Source: Akkermansia biwaensis (lineage in GTDB: Bacteria > Verrucomicrobiota > Verrucomicrobiia > Verrucomicrobiales > Akkermansiaceae). Taken from it: DNA of 64,000 nucleotides. The position numbers and the translations under genes were made by a program. This document shows positions 53,024 to 62,313 of the stretch, in pieces. Location: contig NZ_AP025943.1 of assembly GCF_026072915.1 (NCBI RefSeq), positions 2,976,001 through 3,040,000 of the forward strand, written 5' to 3'. The first letter of the stretch is position 1, and the number at the start of each line of letters is the position of its first letter. The notes beneath the pieces were generated by a model. That model was not told where the DNA came from and searched no databases. It saw nothing but the letters and a program-made list of their open reading frames with translations.

Positions 53024-53902
53024 AACGCGCACAGCTTGCACTTCTTCCCTCCGTCAGGCAAGCCAAATGAACGGCCCCCAACAGAAAAACGCCATCCGCT
53101 TCCAGATGTCTCCCAGACGCACGCACACGCTTTACAACCCGTAACTTGCCATCCATGGCCCGATGAAATACATTGACGGGATGGGACCGTGTGCCCTGAC
53201 ATTTTTTGACGGCGACCATCCCCCCATTCTCCTTTGGACTGCGCCTGCGGAAGCTACCGATTCAATGCAGGAATACCACAAAAAGAAACTCATTCAGTAT
53301 TAGGCACGGCTCCCGGCTCTCTTCCGGTAAAACTCACGACAAGGGGATATGCCGGATTCCCGGCCGCGGAGGATTTGACGGACCGCCCCCGGAAAGACCG
53401 TTGCTTTTTGTTCAACCACCATTTCCATGCCTTTTCCCTGTTTTCCCTATACGGAGGCGGCATGCCAGCCAAGACTCCAATCCCGCAAAACGGGGCATTT
53501 TCTTTCTCCAGAGCGATTTTCCGAAGATGCTCCGGAAGCCGTCCGCCTTCTCCCCAACGATGGCGGCGGAATTTACAGGAAAGAGATTTCCTTCTTCCGG
53601 AGAGAAGGGAAAAACGGATAAGTGGAGTGAAACCGCCCGCTTCACCCCTGGCGTCTCCAGAATACCGCGGGGAGGTTTGACAGAGAAGTTAGGTTTCAGC
53701 TGATCTTTTAACCTTGGATTCCGTCGTCATTCCGGCGGGTTCCGTCCGGGAAGGAGGGATTTTATGGACGCTTCCTACTCCGTTTCCGTCTGAAAAACGG
53801 CCTCTTCAAGACGCGCTCCCTCCTGATTCCGTCAGACTAATTTACGCCCGGTTTCATTTGTACTTGAAGAGGCCGAAGGCAAAAAGCTAATGTAGGAACA
53901 CT
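53024..53902. other. 879-base gap without a convincing gene
   Basis: The longest frames (165 and 148 codons on the plus strand) are Pro/Arg/Ser rich, overlap each other and show no motif or signal. The right part holds the upstream region of the dehydrogenase gene with a 13-bp inverted repeat and a TTGACA near 53676. Confidence 0.5.
53798..53875. repeat. 13-bp perfect inverted repeat in the 5' region of the dehydrogenase gene
   Basis: CGGCCTCTTCAAG (53798-53810) and CTTGAAGAGGCCG (53863-53875) are exact reverse complements separated by 52 bases, 28 bases upstream of the start codon at 53903. It may fold as a long 5' leader stem or act as a pair of binding sites. Confidence 0.6.
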
Positions 53903-55009
53903 ATGCAACCAACCGCTCGCGTAGCTGTTCTGACAGCTCCCAAGACATTTGAAATCCGTGAATACTCCATTCCCGCCATCGGCGACGACGAAATGCTGAT
54001 CAAGGTAGAAGCCTGCGGCGTTTGCGGTACGGACGGCCATGAGTACAACCGCGACCCCTTCGGCCTCTGCCCCGTGGTGCTCGGCCATGAAGGCACCGGG
54101 GAAATCGTCGCGATGGGGAAAAACATCACCAGGGATACGGCGGGAAATCCCGTGAAACTGGGGGACAAGATCGTCACCTGCATCATTCCCTGCGGCACCT
54201 GCGACGCCTGCCTGAACACCCCGGCCCGCACCAACCTGTGCGAAAACGTGGGCGTGTACGGCCTGATGCCTGACGACGACGTTCACCTGAACGGCTACTT
54301 CGGGGAGTACATGGTGGTGCGCAAGGGTTCCACGTTCTTCAACGTTTCCAACATGACCCTGGACCAGCGCATCCTGGTGGAGCCCGCCGCCGTCGTGGTC
54401 CACTCCCTGGAACGCGCCAAGTCCACGGGGCTGCTCAAGTTCAATTCCGTGGTGCTCGTTCAGGGCTGCGGCCCCATCGGCCTGCTCCAGATCGCCACGC
54501 TCCGCACACTGGGCATGGAAACCATCATCGCCGTGGACGGCAACGATTCCCGCCTGGAACTGGCCAAGGAGATGGGCGCCTCCCGCACTTACAATTTTAC
54601 CCATTACGCCGACCTGAACGCCCTGCTGGACGCCGTGAAGGCGGACAACGGCGGCCGTCTGGCGGATTTCGTGTTCCAGTGCACGGGCGTCGGCAAGGCC
54701 GGGGCCAACGCCTGGAAGTTCGTGAAGCGCGGCGGCGGCCTGTGCGAGGTGGGCTTCTTCATGGACGGCGGGGAAAGCGTCATCAACCATCATTTCGACC
54801 TCTGCAACAAGGAAGTAACCGCCGTAGGCTCCTGGGTGTATTCCCCGCAGGATTACCCAACCACGTTTGACTTCCTCAAGCGCGCCTACGGAATCGGCCT
54901 GCCGCTGACCAAGCTGATTTCCCACCGCTTCAAGCTGGATGAAATCACGGAGGCCCTGGAAACCAACGTCCAGATGAAAGGCATCAAGATCGCCGTCATT
55001 TGCGACTAA
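53903..55009 (+). CDS. Zinc-dependent medium-chain alcohol/threonine dehydrogenase family protein
   Basis: A 368-aa cytoplasmic oxidoreductase. Catalytic zinc ligands are the Cys in CGVCGTDGHEY and His/Glu in GHEGTGEIV. The structural zinc site has four cysteines in PCGTCDACLNTPARTNLC. The NAD(P) Rossmann motif is VQGCGPIGLLQIA. The family includes threonine, sorbitol and other polyol dehydrogenases. The substrate is not clear, and neighbours give no pathway. Its 5' leader contains the inverted repeat and a strong terminator follows. Confidence 0.88.
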   Translation: MQPTARVAVLTAPKTFEIREYSIPAIGDDEMLIKVEACGVCGTDGHEYNRDPFGLCPVVLGHEGTGEIVAMGKNITRDTAGNPVKLGDKIVTCIIPCGTCDACLNTPARTNLCENVGVYGLMPDDDVHLNGYFGEYMVVRKGSTFFNVSNMTLDQRILVEPAAVVVHSLERAKSTGLLKFNSVVLVQGCGPIGLLQIATLRTLGMETIIAVDGNDSRLELAKEMGASRTYNFTHYADLNALLDAVKADNGGRLADFVFQCTGVGKAGANAWKFVKRGGGLCEVGFFMDGGESVINHHFDLCNKEVTAVGSWVYSPQDYPTTFDFLKRAYGIGLPLTKLISHRFKLDEITEALETNVQMKGIKIAVICD

Positions 55010-55038
55010 GCTTTCCCTGCACCTCTCCCCCACTTCCG

Positions 55039-55072
55039 GGCTGTCGTACTGAAGAGTACGGCAGCCTTTTTT
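55039..55072 (+). terminator. Intrinsic terminator of the dehydrogenase gene
   Basis: GGCTGTCGTACT pairs with AGTACGGCAGCC (one mismatch), loop GAAG, then TTTTTT (55067-55072). Confidence 0.85.
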
Positions 55073-55123
55073 GTCCACTGGAACGGGACCGTCCTCTCCT
55101 GTGCCGGAGCGGTTTTCTTGAGG

Positions 55124-55758
55124 TTAATCGTCATCCTGCGGAAACGCGTCTTTCCAGTCCAGGAACTCGCATTCGTTCGGAGGAGCGTTCACCAGCTTTT
55201 TCAATTCCGGAACCAGCGTATTCAATTTGTTTTCAGCCACATCTTTTTCTTCCCCAAAATAACGGGCCTCATTTCCATAGGCGTCACGGCGCAGGGAATA
55301 AATTCCCCGGAAGGAACCATCGGGATTCAGCCGGGCCTCCACGGCAAACTGGACAAGCTCCCCGCCCTTCCGTAAAAATCAAATTCATACAGCCAGGTCG
55401 CCACGGAGCACCACACGCCCGGTTCCACATCGTCCCACGGATCATTTTCTTCATCGTCGCCATCTTCCCGCCGGGGCAGACCTTGTTCATACCATTCGTT
55501 GAGCATGCGGAACAGGTTCAGGACAGCCCCCCGATCCCGGACAGTAATCCGGCATCCTCGTTCAGCCACCGTTTCCGCAAGGCAGTCAACCATTACTTCC
55601 CTGCAATCTTCCTCCATCCGGCAAAGAAAACCGGGAACCCATTCCGGCTGCGTTTCCCGTCCGCAACGTTTCCGGTTTCCGAATAAGCACACCCTGATGA
55701 TTCCCAGGGAAACAGGCACAATTTCCCTCCACGGCACCGGTTCACCACAGCCTTGCAC
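55124..55758 (-). pseudogene. Hypothetical gene split by a frameshift
   Basis: Two minus-strand frames join in one sequence logic. The upstream frame (55758-55327) is acidic and ends in WLYEFDFYG followed by unrelated Arg/Ser residues. The other frame continues from the same point as KGGELVQFAVEARLNPDGSFRGIYSL and ends QDDD at 55124. A one-base loss in the sequence around 55361-55372 (GGAAGGGCGGGG on the minus strand) restores a protein of about 210 residues. It is a cytoplasmic, acidic protein with no recognised family. Either a recent inactivating mutation or an assembly error is possible. The true start is uncertain. Confidence 0.6.
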
Positions 55759-55862
55759 ACATGAAGAAACCTTTTCATAACCGATAACGTTTCTTCAGGG
55801 AAGCGCCCGGGCGGGGAGCGGACCGCAAAGGGTAAAAACTTTCAGTACGGACTTTCAATATC

Positions 55863-56720
55863 CTATTTTCCCCAGCGTTCCGTGATTCCGCCGTAGGAGT
55901 CGATGCGGCGGTCGCGGAAGAAGGGCCAGATGCGGCGGTGGTCTTCCAGAGCATCCAGGTCCAGATCCGCGTACAGGATGGTTTCATCACTGACGGGAGC
56001 CTTGGCGACGATCCGGCCGTAATAGTCCGCCACGAAGGACTGGCCCCAGAATTCGCTTTCCCCTTCCGTGCCCACGCGGTTGACGGCGCAGACGTAGCAC
56101 CCGTTCGCCACGGCATGCCCGCGCTGGACGGTTTCCCACGCGCAGTGCTGCTGTGAGCCCAGCAGGGGCTTTTCTTCCGGCAGCCAGCCGATGGCCGTGG
56201 GGTAAAAGAGTATTTCCGCCCCCTGCATGGCGGTGAGGCGCGCCGCTTCCGGATACCACTGGTCCCAGCAGATGAGCACGCCGATGCGTCCGAATTTGGT
56301 GTCGAACGCCTTGTAGCCCAGATCTCCGGGCGTGAAGTAGAATTTTTCCTCGAATCCCGGGTCCTGCGGGATGTGCATTTTGCGGTAGATGCCCAGGAAG
56401 GTTCCGTCCGCGTCCACCACCCAGGCGGTGTTGTGGTACAGGCCGGTGGCGCGCTTTTCAAATCCGGAGGCCACGATCACCACGCCCAGTTCCGCCGCCA
56501 GCTTCTGATGCGCCGCCGTCAGTTCCCCGGGAACCGGTTCCGCCAGGTCGAACAATTCGCATTCCTCCCTTCTGCAGAAGTATTCCGTGGTGAAGAGTTC
56601 CTGGGTGCAGATGATCTGCGCCCCGTTCGCGGCGGCCTCCCGGATGGCGGCTTCCGTTTTTTCCTTGTTCACGGCGGGCCGGGCGTCTGCGGACAGTTGA
56701 ATGAGTGCGATTTTCGGCAT
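55863..56720 (-). CDS. aguB: N-carbamoylputrescine amidase-like nitrilase
   Basis: A 285-aa carbon-nitrogen hydrolase with the catalytic triad Glu41 (TQELFTTEYF), Lys114 (YRKMHIPQD) and Cys151 (LICWDQWYPE). The sequence pattern is that of AguB, which converts N-carbamoylputrescine to putrescine in the agmatine route. Usual partner genes are agmatine deiminase (aguA) and arginine decarboxylase; neither is in this window. Length and motifs are normal. Cytoplasmic. Confidence 0.85.
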   Translation of the reverse strand: MPKIALIQLSADARPAVNKEKTEAAIREAAANGAQIICTQELFTTEYFCRREECELFDLAEPVPGELTAAHQKLAAELGVVIVASGFEKRATGLYHNTAWVVDADGTFLGIYRKMHIPQDPGFEEKFYFTPGDLGYKAFDTKFGRIGVLICWDQWYPEAARLTAMQGAEILFYPTAIGWLPEEKPLLGSQQHCAWETVQRGHAVANGCYVCAVNRVGTEGESEFWGQSFVADYYGRIVAKAPVSDETILYADLDLDALEDHRRIWPFFRDRRIDSYGGITERWGK

Positions 56721-56823
56721 GCCTCTTCCTTACCCTGTTTGCCCCCGCATTCCAAGCAGGGAAAATGCGCGCGACGCAATTATTTGATGGAAAACGCGCT
56801 AAAAAATGCTATGAATCCTCAAT

Positions 56824-57828
56824 ATGGAACCAGCCAACCCCTCCCTGCCCGCCGACGACGTAGCCGCCATTGACCGTCTCGGCACCATTTACAAGGAACT
56901 CTCTGCGGAATTGAGCAAGGTCATCATCGGCCAGCAGCGCGTCGTGGAACTTTTGAGCATCGCCCTGTTTTCCCGGGGCCACGCGCTCCTGATGGGCGTG
57001 CCCGGCCTGGCAAAGACCCTGCTGATCAGCTCCGTGGCCAAGACCCTGGACCTCAGCTTCAACCGCATCCAGTTCACCCCGGACCTGATGCCCGCGGACA
57101 TCACGGGCACGGACATCATCCAGGACGATTCCGCGGGCGGAAAACGCCAGTTCGAGTTTATCAAGGGTCCCGTTTTCGCCAACATCGTGCTGGCGGACGA
57201 AATCAACCGCGCCCCCGCCAAAACCCAGTCCGCCCTGCTGGAGGCCATGCAGGAGTACCGCGTCACCGTGATGGGCCGCACCTTCACCCTGCTTCCCCCC
57301 TTCTTCGTGCTCGCTACCCAGAACCCCATTGAGCAGGAAGGCACCTACCCCCTGCCGGAAGCCCAGCTCGACCGCTTCATGTTCCTGATTGAAGTGGATT
57401 ACCCCACGGAAGACGAGGAAATGCGCATCGCCCGGGAAACCACGGGCAACCGCAGCGAGGAGCTGAAGCACATACTCTCCGGAGATGAAATCATCTTTTA
57501 CCAGGACCTGGTGCGGCGCGTGCCCGTTCCGGAACATATTTACGAATACGCCGTGAAGCTGGTGCGCTCCACCCGCCCCTCCCTGGAGACTTCCCCGGAA
57601 TGGGTGAAGCAGTACGTCGCCTGGGGCGCAGGCCCGCGCGCCGTGCAGTTCCTGATCCTGGGCGCCAAGACGCGCGCCGCCCTCCAGGGCAGCTACATCG
57701 TCCGCAAGGAGGATATCGACGCCATTGTGGAACCCGTGCTGATGCACCGCGTGGTCACGAACTTCGCCGCGGAATCCCAGGGCCTCACGCCGCGCAAGGC
57801 TGTCGCCCGCCTGGCCGCGGAAGTCTGA
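56824..57828 (+). CDS. MoxR-family AAA+ ATPase
   Basis: A 334-aa ATPase with Walker A GVPGLAKT (about residue 60), Walker B VLADEINRAPAKTQ and the sensor 1 TQNPIEQEGTYPLPEAQLDRF typical of MoxR proteins. These act as chaperones for the assembly or activation of complexes together with VWA/DUF58 proteins. The DUF58 gene follows after 37 bases. No VWA (BatA/BatB) or other Bat gene follows, so the pair stands alone here. Confidence 0.92.
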   Translation: MEPANPSLPADDVAAIDRLGTIYKELSAELSKVIIGQQRVVELLSIALFSRGHALLMGVPGLAKTLLISSVAKTLDLSFNRIQFTPDLMPADITGTDIIQDDSAGGKRQFEFIKGPVFANIVLADEINRAPAKTQSALLEAMQEYRVTVMGRTFTLLPPFFVLATQNPIEQEGTYPLPEAQLDRFMFLIEVDYPTEDEEMRIARETTGNRSEELKHILSGDEIIFYQDLVRRVPVPEHIYEYAVKLVRSTRPSLETSPEWVKQYVAWGAGPRAVQFLILGAKTRAALQGSYIVRKEDIDAIVEPVLMHRVVTNFAAESQGLTPRKAVARLAAEV

Positions 57829-57865
57829 CGCGCCGGAACGCATTCACCCCCTTCCCCGACTGTTC

Positions 57866-58774
57866 ATGTCCACGAAGTACCTGAACCACGACCTGCTTTC
57901 CCGCCTGGGCAACCTCCCGCTGGAGGCTCGCCAGAGCATGGCGGGGAACGTGTCCGGACGCCACAGGAGCGCCAACCGCGGCTCTTCCGTGGAGTTTGCG
58001 GAATACCGCAAGTACGTGGCGGGCGACGACACCCGGCGCCTGGACTGGAAGGCCTACGCCCGCTCGGACCGGTATTACATCAAGGAGTTTGAGGCGGACA
58101 CCAACCTGCGCGCCTACATCGTCATGGACCTTTCCGGCTCCATGAACTACCACCCGGAACAGGTGGAGTCCAAATACATGCGCGCATGCAGGCTGGCCGC
58201 CAACCTGGCCTACATCGGCATCCGGCAGGGGGATGCCGTGGGACTGAGCTTTTCCCAGCAGGGGAAGGACAGCGCCGCGCTGCACATTCCCGCCTCCCGC
58301 CGTCCCGCCCACCTGAACGTGCTCATCAGCCAGATGGACACGCACTATCCCCGCGGGGAGACCGTCCTGGCGGAGACGCTGCACGAACTGGCGGAGCGCG
58401 TGAGCCGCCGCGCCCTGATCCTGATTTTCTCAGACCTGTTCACGGATACGGCCGAACTTAAAAACGCCATGCGGCACCTCCACTTCCGCAAGCACGACGT
58501 GGCCGTGTTCCACCTGGTGGACCAGCTGGAAATAGACTTCGACTTCGACCGCCCCATCCGCTTCGTGGACATGGAAGGGGGCGGCTCCCTGATTACGGAA
58601 CCGGACCTCATCGCGGACGAGTACCGCACCATCGTCTCCAATTATCTGGAAGAGACGAGAAACATCTGCACGGACATCAACGCGGACTACCGCCTGGTCC
58701 GCACCGGGGATTCCCTGGAATCCGTGCTGACGGGGTTCCTGATGGGCCGCCAGAAGAAGAAGGCGGGGAGGTAG
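57866..58774 (+). CDS. DUF58 family protein
   Basis: A 302-aa protein with the DUF58 pattern: EFAEYRKYVAGDDTRRLDWKAYAR near residue 50, and the VWA-like MDLSGSMNY motif (metal ion-dependent adhesion site DxSxS) at about 90. Conserved regions around HYPRGETVLAETL and LILIFSDLF follow. No membrane helix is present, so it is the soluble DUF58 type. It pairs with the MoxR ATPase just upstream, a conserved arrangement of unknown function thought to serve stress-related or envelope complex assembly. Confidence 0.9.
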   Translation: MSTKYLNHDLLSRLGNLPLEARQSMAGNVSGRHRSANRGSSVEFAEYRKYVAGDDTRRLDWKAYARSDRYYIKEFEADTNLRAYIVMDLSGSMNYHPEQVESKYMRACRLAANLAYIGIRQGDAVGLSFSQQGKDSAALHIPASRRPAHLNVLISQMDTHYPRGETVLAETLHELAERVSRRALILIFSDLFTDTAELKNAMRHLHFRKHDVAVFHLVDQLEIDFDFDRPIRFVDMEGGGSLITEPDLIADEYRTIVSNYLEETRNICTDINADYRLVRTGDSLESVLTGFLMGRQKKKAGR

Positions 58775-58890
58775 AAGCGGCGGCGCTGTCTCACGGAACG
58801 GTTGATTGCCGGACGCAAGGGGGGCAGGATGTCCCGCGCGCGTTCCCGGAACGGGTTCCGCCATGTTCATCATTCCTGTTTTTCCCCACC

Positions 58891-59466
58891 GTGGACGTTA
58901 CTCCCAAAATCATCGTGGGCCTGGGCAATCCGGGCAAGACTTATGAAGATACCCGGCACAACGCCGGATTCATGGTGGCGGACCGCCTGGCGGCCCACTG
59001 GGGATGCGTGTTCAAGACGGACAAACAGCGCAAGTGCGAACTGGCGGCAGGCCCCGGCGTACTGCTGGTGAAGCCGACCACGTTCATGAACGAATCCGGC
59101 CTTTGCGTAGGGCCCATGATGCGCTTCTTCAAGCTGGACCCGCGCAGCGTATTCGTCATTCATGACGAGGTGGATTTTCCGCTGGGCGTCATCAAGCTCC
59201 GGGAGAAGGGCTCCGCGGGAGGCCACAACGGCCTCAAGTCCCTGATCGCCCACATGGGCACGCAGGAATTCCCGCGGCTGCGCTTCGGCATCGGGCTGCC
59301 CCGCGGCAAGGGGGAAATGACGGGGCATGTCCTGGGAAAATTCCGCCCGGAGGAGCGGGAGCTTCTGGACGTCATGGTGGCAAAAGCCGCGGACGCCGTC
59401 CTGTACACCATGCAGCACGGGCTGACCAAGGCGGGCAATATCTTCAATACCGTGCAGGATGCGTAG
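58891..59466 (+). CDS. pth: Peptidyl-tRNA hydrolase
   Basis: A 191-aa enzyme that recycles tRNA from peptidyl-tRNA. It starts with GTG. The catalytic His23 is in DTRHNAGF; other motifs are KPTTFMNESG, HDEVDFPLG and KGSAGGHNGLKS. Length is normal. It lies 116 bases after the DUF58 gene without a visible terminator between them. Confidence 0.95.
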   Translation: MDVTPKIIVGLGNPGKTYEDTRHNAGFMVADRLAAHWGCVFKTDKQRKCELAAGPGVLLVKPTTFMNESGLCVGPMMRFFKLDPRSVFVIHDEVDFPLGVIKLREKGSAGGHNGLKSLIAHMGTQEFPRLRFGIGLPRGKGEMTGHVLGKFRPEERELLDVMVAKAADAVLYTMQHGLTKAGNIFNTVQDA

Positions 59467-59773
59467 AAGCGTCTTTCCATCGTCCGCCGCCCCTCAGTCT
59501 CAGTCCCAATCCGGGCCGAACGCCGCAAGTCCGTACGTCCGTTGAAATTCCTTTAAGTGCAGAAAACAGTTTTTCCCAAAAAGGAGGTGCGTCCGCGGTC
59601 CTGTCACCGTCCCGCCGCGGCAAAGGCCCGCGACCATCCGGACGCGGACGGGAGAATGGCGCGGGCACGCATCTTTTTCACCTGCCAACAGTGTATGGTA
59701 TTGCTAAACAAACCGGAATCCGGTAAGCTTTTTTAAACGGTTTTTTCCTCAGGACAGACCCTGCTACGTATTC
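59467..59773. other. 307-base gap
   Basis: No gene is seen. A palindrome ACCGGAATCCGGT (59712-59724) is followed by AAGCTTTTTT, and an alternative stem AAACCG/CGGTTT ends in a T-run near 59745; either could terminate pth or lie in the promoter of the PBP gene. Confidence 0.4.
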
Positions 59774-62299
59774 ATGGCTGAATTAAATTCACAGGCTCCG
59801 CGCAGACACGCCCAGGCAAACAAAAGGCGGCATCCCAAGGCCAAGCCCCGGAACCGTTTCCGGGGTTTTGTCAAAAAATTCGTCGCCTGGTGCCTCGTTC
59901 TGGCCCTGATCGGCGGCGCCGTGGGGTACTTCGGCTTCATGGCCGCCTGGAAGCGCTACGACAACTGGGCCGCGGAGTTTGACCTGGAACGCATCAACGA
60001 CGTGGAGAAGCCGAGCATCATTTTTGACCGGAACGGGGAGGAAATAGGCCGCATTTACGTGGAAAACCGCAGTTATGTGACGCTGGATAAAATTTCCCCC
60101 GCCATGATCAACGCCCTGGTCGCCCAGGAGGACTCGCGCTTCTGGGAACATCCGGGCTACGATTTCCTGGGGATTCTGAGAGCGGCCAAGGAATACGCCA
60201 GCAACAGCGGGGAGGCCAACCAGGGAGCCTCCTCCATCACCCAGCAGCTTGCCAGAAACGCCTACGACCTGAAAAACAGGGCCAAGGCGCGGAACGAAGG
60301 AAGCTTTGGCCGCAAGTTTGTGGAAATAGCCCTGGCGCGGCGCATCACGGAACGGTACAGCAAGGAACAAGTGCTGGAGTTTTACATCAACCGCGTGTAC
60401 TTCGGCAGCGGGTTTTACGGCATCCGGTCCGCCTCCCTGGGGTACTTCGGCAAGGAACCCGCGGACCTGACCACGCGAGAGGCCGCCTCCATCGCCGCCC
60501 TGATCAAGAACCCGAACGGCCTGTCCCCCCTCAACAACAAGGAGGGCAACCTGAAATGGCGCAACCACGTGCTCAACCGCATGGCCAGGGAAAAGTACAT
60601 CACTCCAGAAGAAGCGCAGCGGCTTTCCTCCATGGACCTGGGCCTCAACCCCAAGCCCCTGAAACGCGGAGTCTCCCACATTTACGACCGCATTTACGCG
60701 GAAATCACCGCCTATCTGGGTGAGGAGCGCGTCAACGCCGCGGGCCTGAGGATTTACACCACCATTGACAAGAAACTTCAGAACGCTACCGGGAAGGCCC
60801 TGTCCCAGGCGCTGGAAAACATTGAAAAACGCCCGGGGTACAGCCACCAGAAAGCCGCGGACTACGACCGCTTCTCAGGCAGCAAGCCCCGCTACCTGGA
60901 AGGAGCCGTGCTGATGGTGGACAACCAGTCCGGCGCCGTGCTCGCCTACCACGGAGGCCGCAACCACACGAACCGCCAGTACGACGTCATCAAGGAAGGA
61001 GCGCGCCCCACCGGCACGGCCATCCTGCCCTTCCTGTACGCCGCCGCCTTCGACACGGGCAAAAGCCCCGTCACCCGCATTCTGGACGACGCCATCGACA
61101 ACCGCCTGACCGGCATCGGCGGCTCGGAAGGGATTCTGGGAGAATGGGGGGCGGAAAGCTCCAGGAACCGCTATGAAGGCATGATCACCGCCCACCGCGG
61201 CCTGGCCGCCTCCAAGATAGCCGCCTCCCTGCGCATGGGCATGGACATGGGAACGGCCCCCTTCATCAAGAAACTGGCGGACTTCGGCATCCGCAAACCG
61301 GTGCGGGAAGCGGGCAGCACGGAGGTAAACCCGGTTTACCGCCCCAAGATTTTCGTGGGAACGGAACCGGCCTCCCTGACGGAAATGACGCTGGCCTACA
61401 CCGCCATTCCCAACGGAGGCTCTCGTCCGGAAAATATCTACTACCTGGACAGGATAGAGGACGAGGAGGGCCGCCTGATCTGGGAGTCCACCCAGGCCAT
61501 TGAAACCAGGAACAACGCCCAGGTCCGGAAAGGGGCCGCCTCCACGGCCACGGCCTTCCAGCTTCACAACATCCTGCATTCCTCCCTGAAAAACGGTTCC
61601 GCCCAGAGGGTGGCGGACAGCCTGCCCGGAAATTTCAAGGGCGGCGTCAAGACCGGCACCACGTACGACTTCGGGGACAACTGGCTGTTCGGCTATGACG
61701 ACCGGGTGACCTGCGGCATCTGGATCGGCTTCCTGGAAGGGAAAAAGCCCATCTACAACGGCGCCTTCTCCTCGGACACCTGCGCCTCCATCCTCGGGAC
61801 GGCCTTTAAGGAATCCGAACGCCTCTTCCCCGCCGGAGAACTGGAGCCCCCGCCCAGCGTGGAGCGCGTGGAAATCTGCCTGACGACCGGAAAGCGGGCC
61901 ACCCACAGCTGCTACGACATCGACCCGGTGGACAAGAAGTACCGCCGCCATACCATGTTCGAATACCTCCGCAAGGGGGATTCCAGCCTGCCCTTCTGCG
62001 ACCTGCACGGAGAAGACCCCGCCGCGCCGTCCTCCCCCTTCACGGCGCAGAACCGCATTCTTCCCCTGCCCCCCATCCTGCCCGTCAAGCCCATCCTGCT
62101 GGGGGACGATCCCTACCACACGGAACTGAACCAGGGACCGCCCAACCGCAACTTCGAACTGCTGGGCACGAATGAAAACGTGCCGGAAGCGCAGGCCCTT
62201 TCCTCCGATCCCGTCGCCCCGGACCACGCGGACACGAGCATCACGCTGCCCGCTCCCAAGCCCATCGCCATTCCGGTTCCGGAATTCATCCACCTGTAA
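59774..62299 (+). CDS. Class A penicillin-binding protein (GT51) with degenerate transpeptidase site
   Basis: The 841-aa bitopic protein has a basic cytoplasmic tail, one membrane helix (about residues 35-58), a GT51 glycosyltransferase domain and a transpeptidase-fold domain. The GT catalytic Glu119 (VAQEDSRFWEHPG) and GASSITQQLARN are intact. In the second domain the SxxK motif is TAIL (Thr415/Leu418, compare GSNIKPFLY of E. coli PBP1a), SxN is SKI (480-482), and KTGT (626-629) is kept. Both catalytic Ser and Lys are thus lost, so it should be a glycosyltransferase with a structural C-domain. The last 100 residues are Pro-rich. The next gene starts 14 bases downstream. Confidence 0.92.
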   Translation: MAELNSQAPRRHAQANKRRHPKAKPRNRFRGFVKKFVAWCLVLALIGGAVGYFGFMAAWKRYDNWAAEFDLERINDVEKPSIIFDRNGEEIGRIYVENRSYVTLDKISPAMINALVAQEDSRFWEHPGYDFLGILRAAKEYASNSGEANQGASSITQQLARNAYDLKNRAKARNEGSFGRKFVEIALARRITERYSKEQVLEFYINRVYFGSGFYGIRSASLGYFGKEPADLTTREAASIAALIKNPNGLSPLNNKEGNLKWRNHVLNRMAREKYITPEEAQRLSSMDLGLNPKPLKRGVSHIYDRIYAEITAYLGEERVNAAGLRIYTTIDKKLQNATGKALSQALENIEKRPGYSHQKAADYDRFSGSKPRYLEGAVLMVDNQSGAVLAYHGGRNHTNRQYDVIKEGARPTGTAILPFLYAAAFDTGKSPVTRILDDAIDNRLTGIGGSEGILGEWGAESSRNRYEGMITAHRGLAASKIAASLRMGMDMGTAPFIKKLADFGIRKPVREAGSTEVNPVYRPKIFVGTEPASLTEMTLAYTAIPNGGSRPENIYYLDRIEDEEGRLIWESTQAIETRNNAQVRKGAASTATAFQLHNILHSSLKNGSAQRVADSLPGNFKGGVKTGTTYDFGDNWLFGYDDRVTCGIWIGFLEGKKPIYNGAFSSDTCASILGTAFKESERLFPAGELEPPPSVERVEICLTTGKRATHSCYDIDPVDKKYRRHTMFEYLRKGDSSLPFCDLHGEDPAAPSSPFTAQNRILPLPPILPVKPILLGDDPYHTELNQGPPNRNFELLGTNENVPEAQALSSDPVAPDHADTSITLPAPKPIAIPVPEFIHL

Positions 62300-62313
62300 C
62301 ACGCACCTTTCCC

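Noticed and set aside
53206-53703. 165-codon plus-strand frame in the gap before the dehydrogenase gene
   Set aside because: Low-complexity Pro/Arg/Ser sequence without motif, overlapped by an equally long frame.
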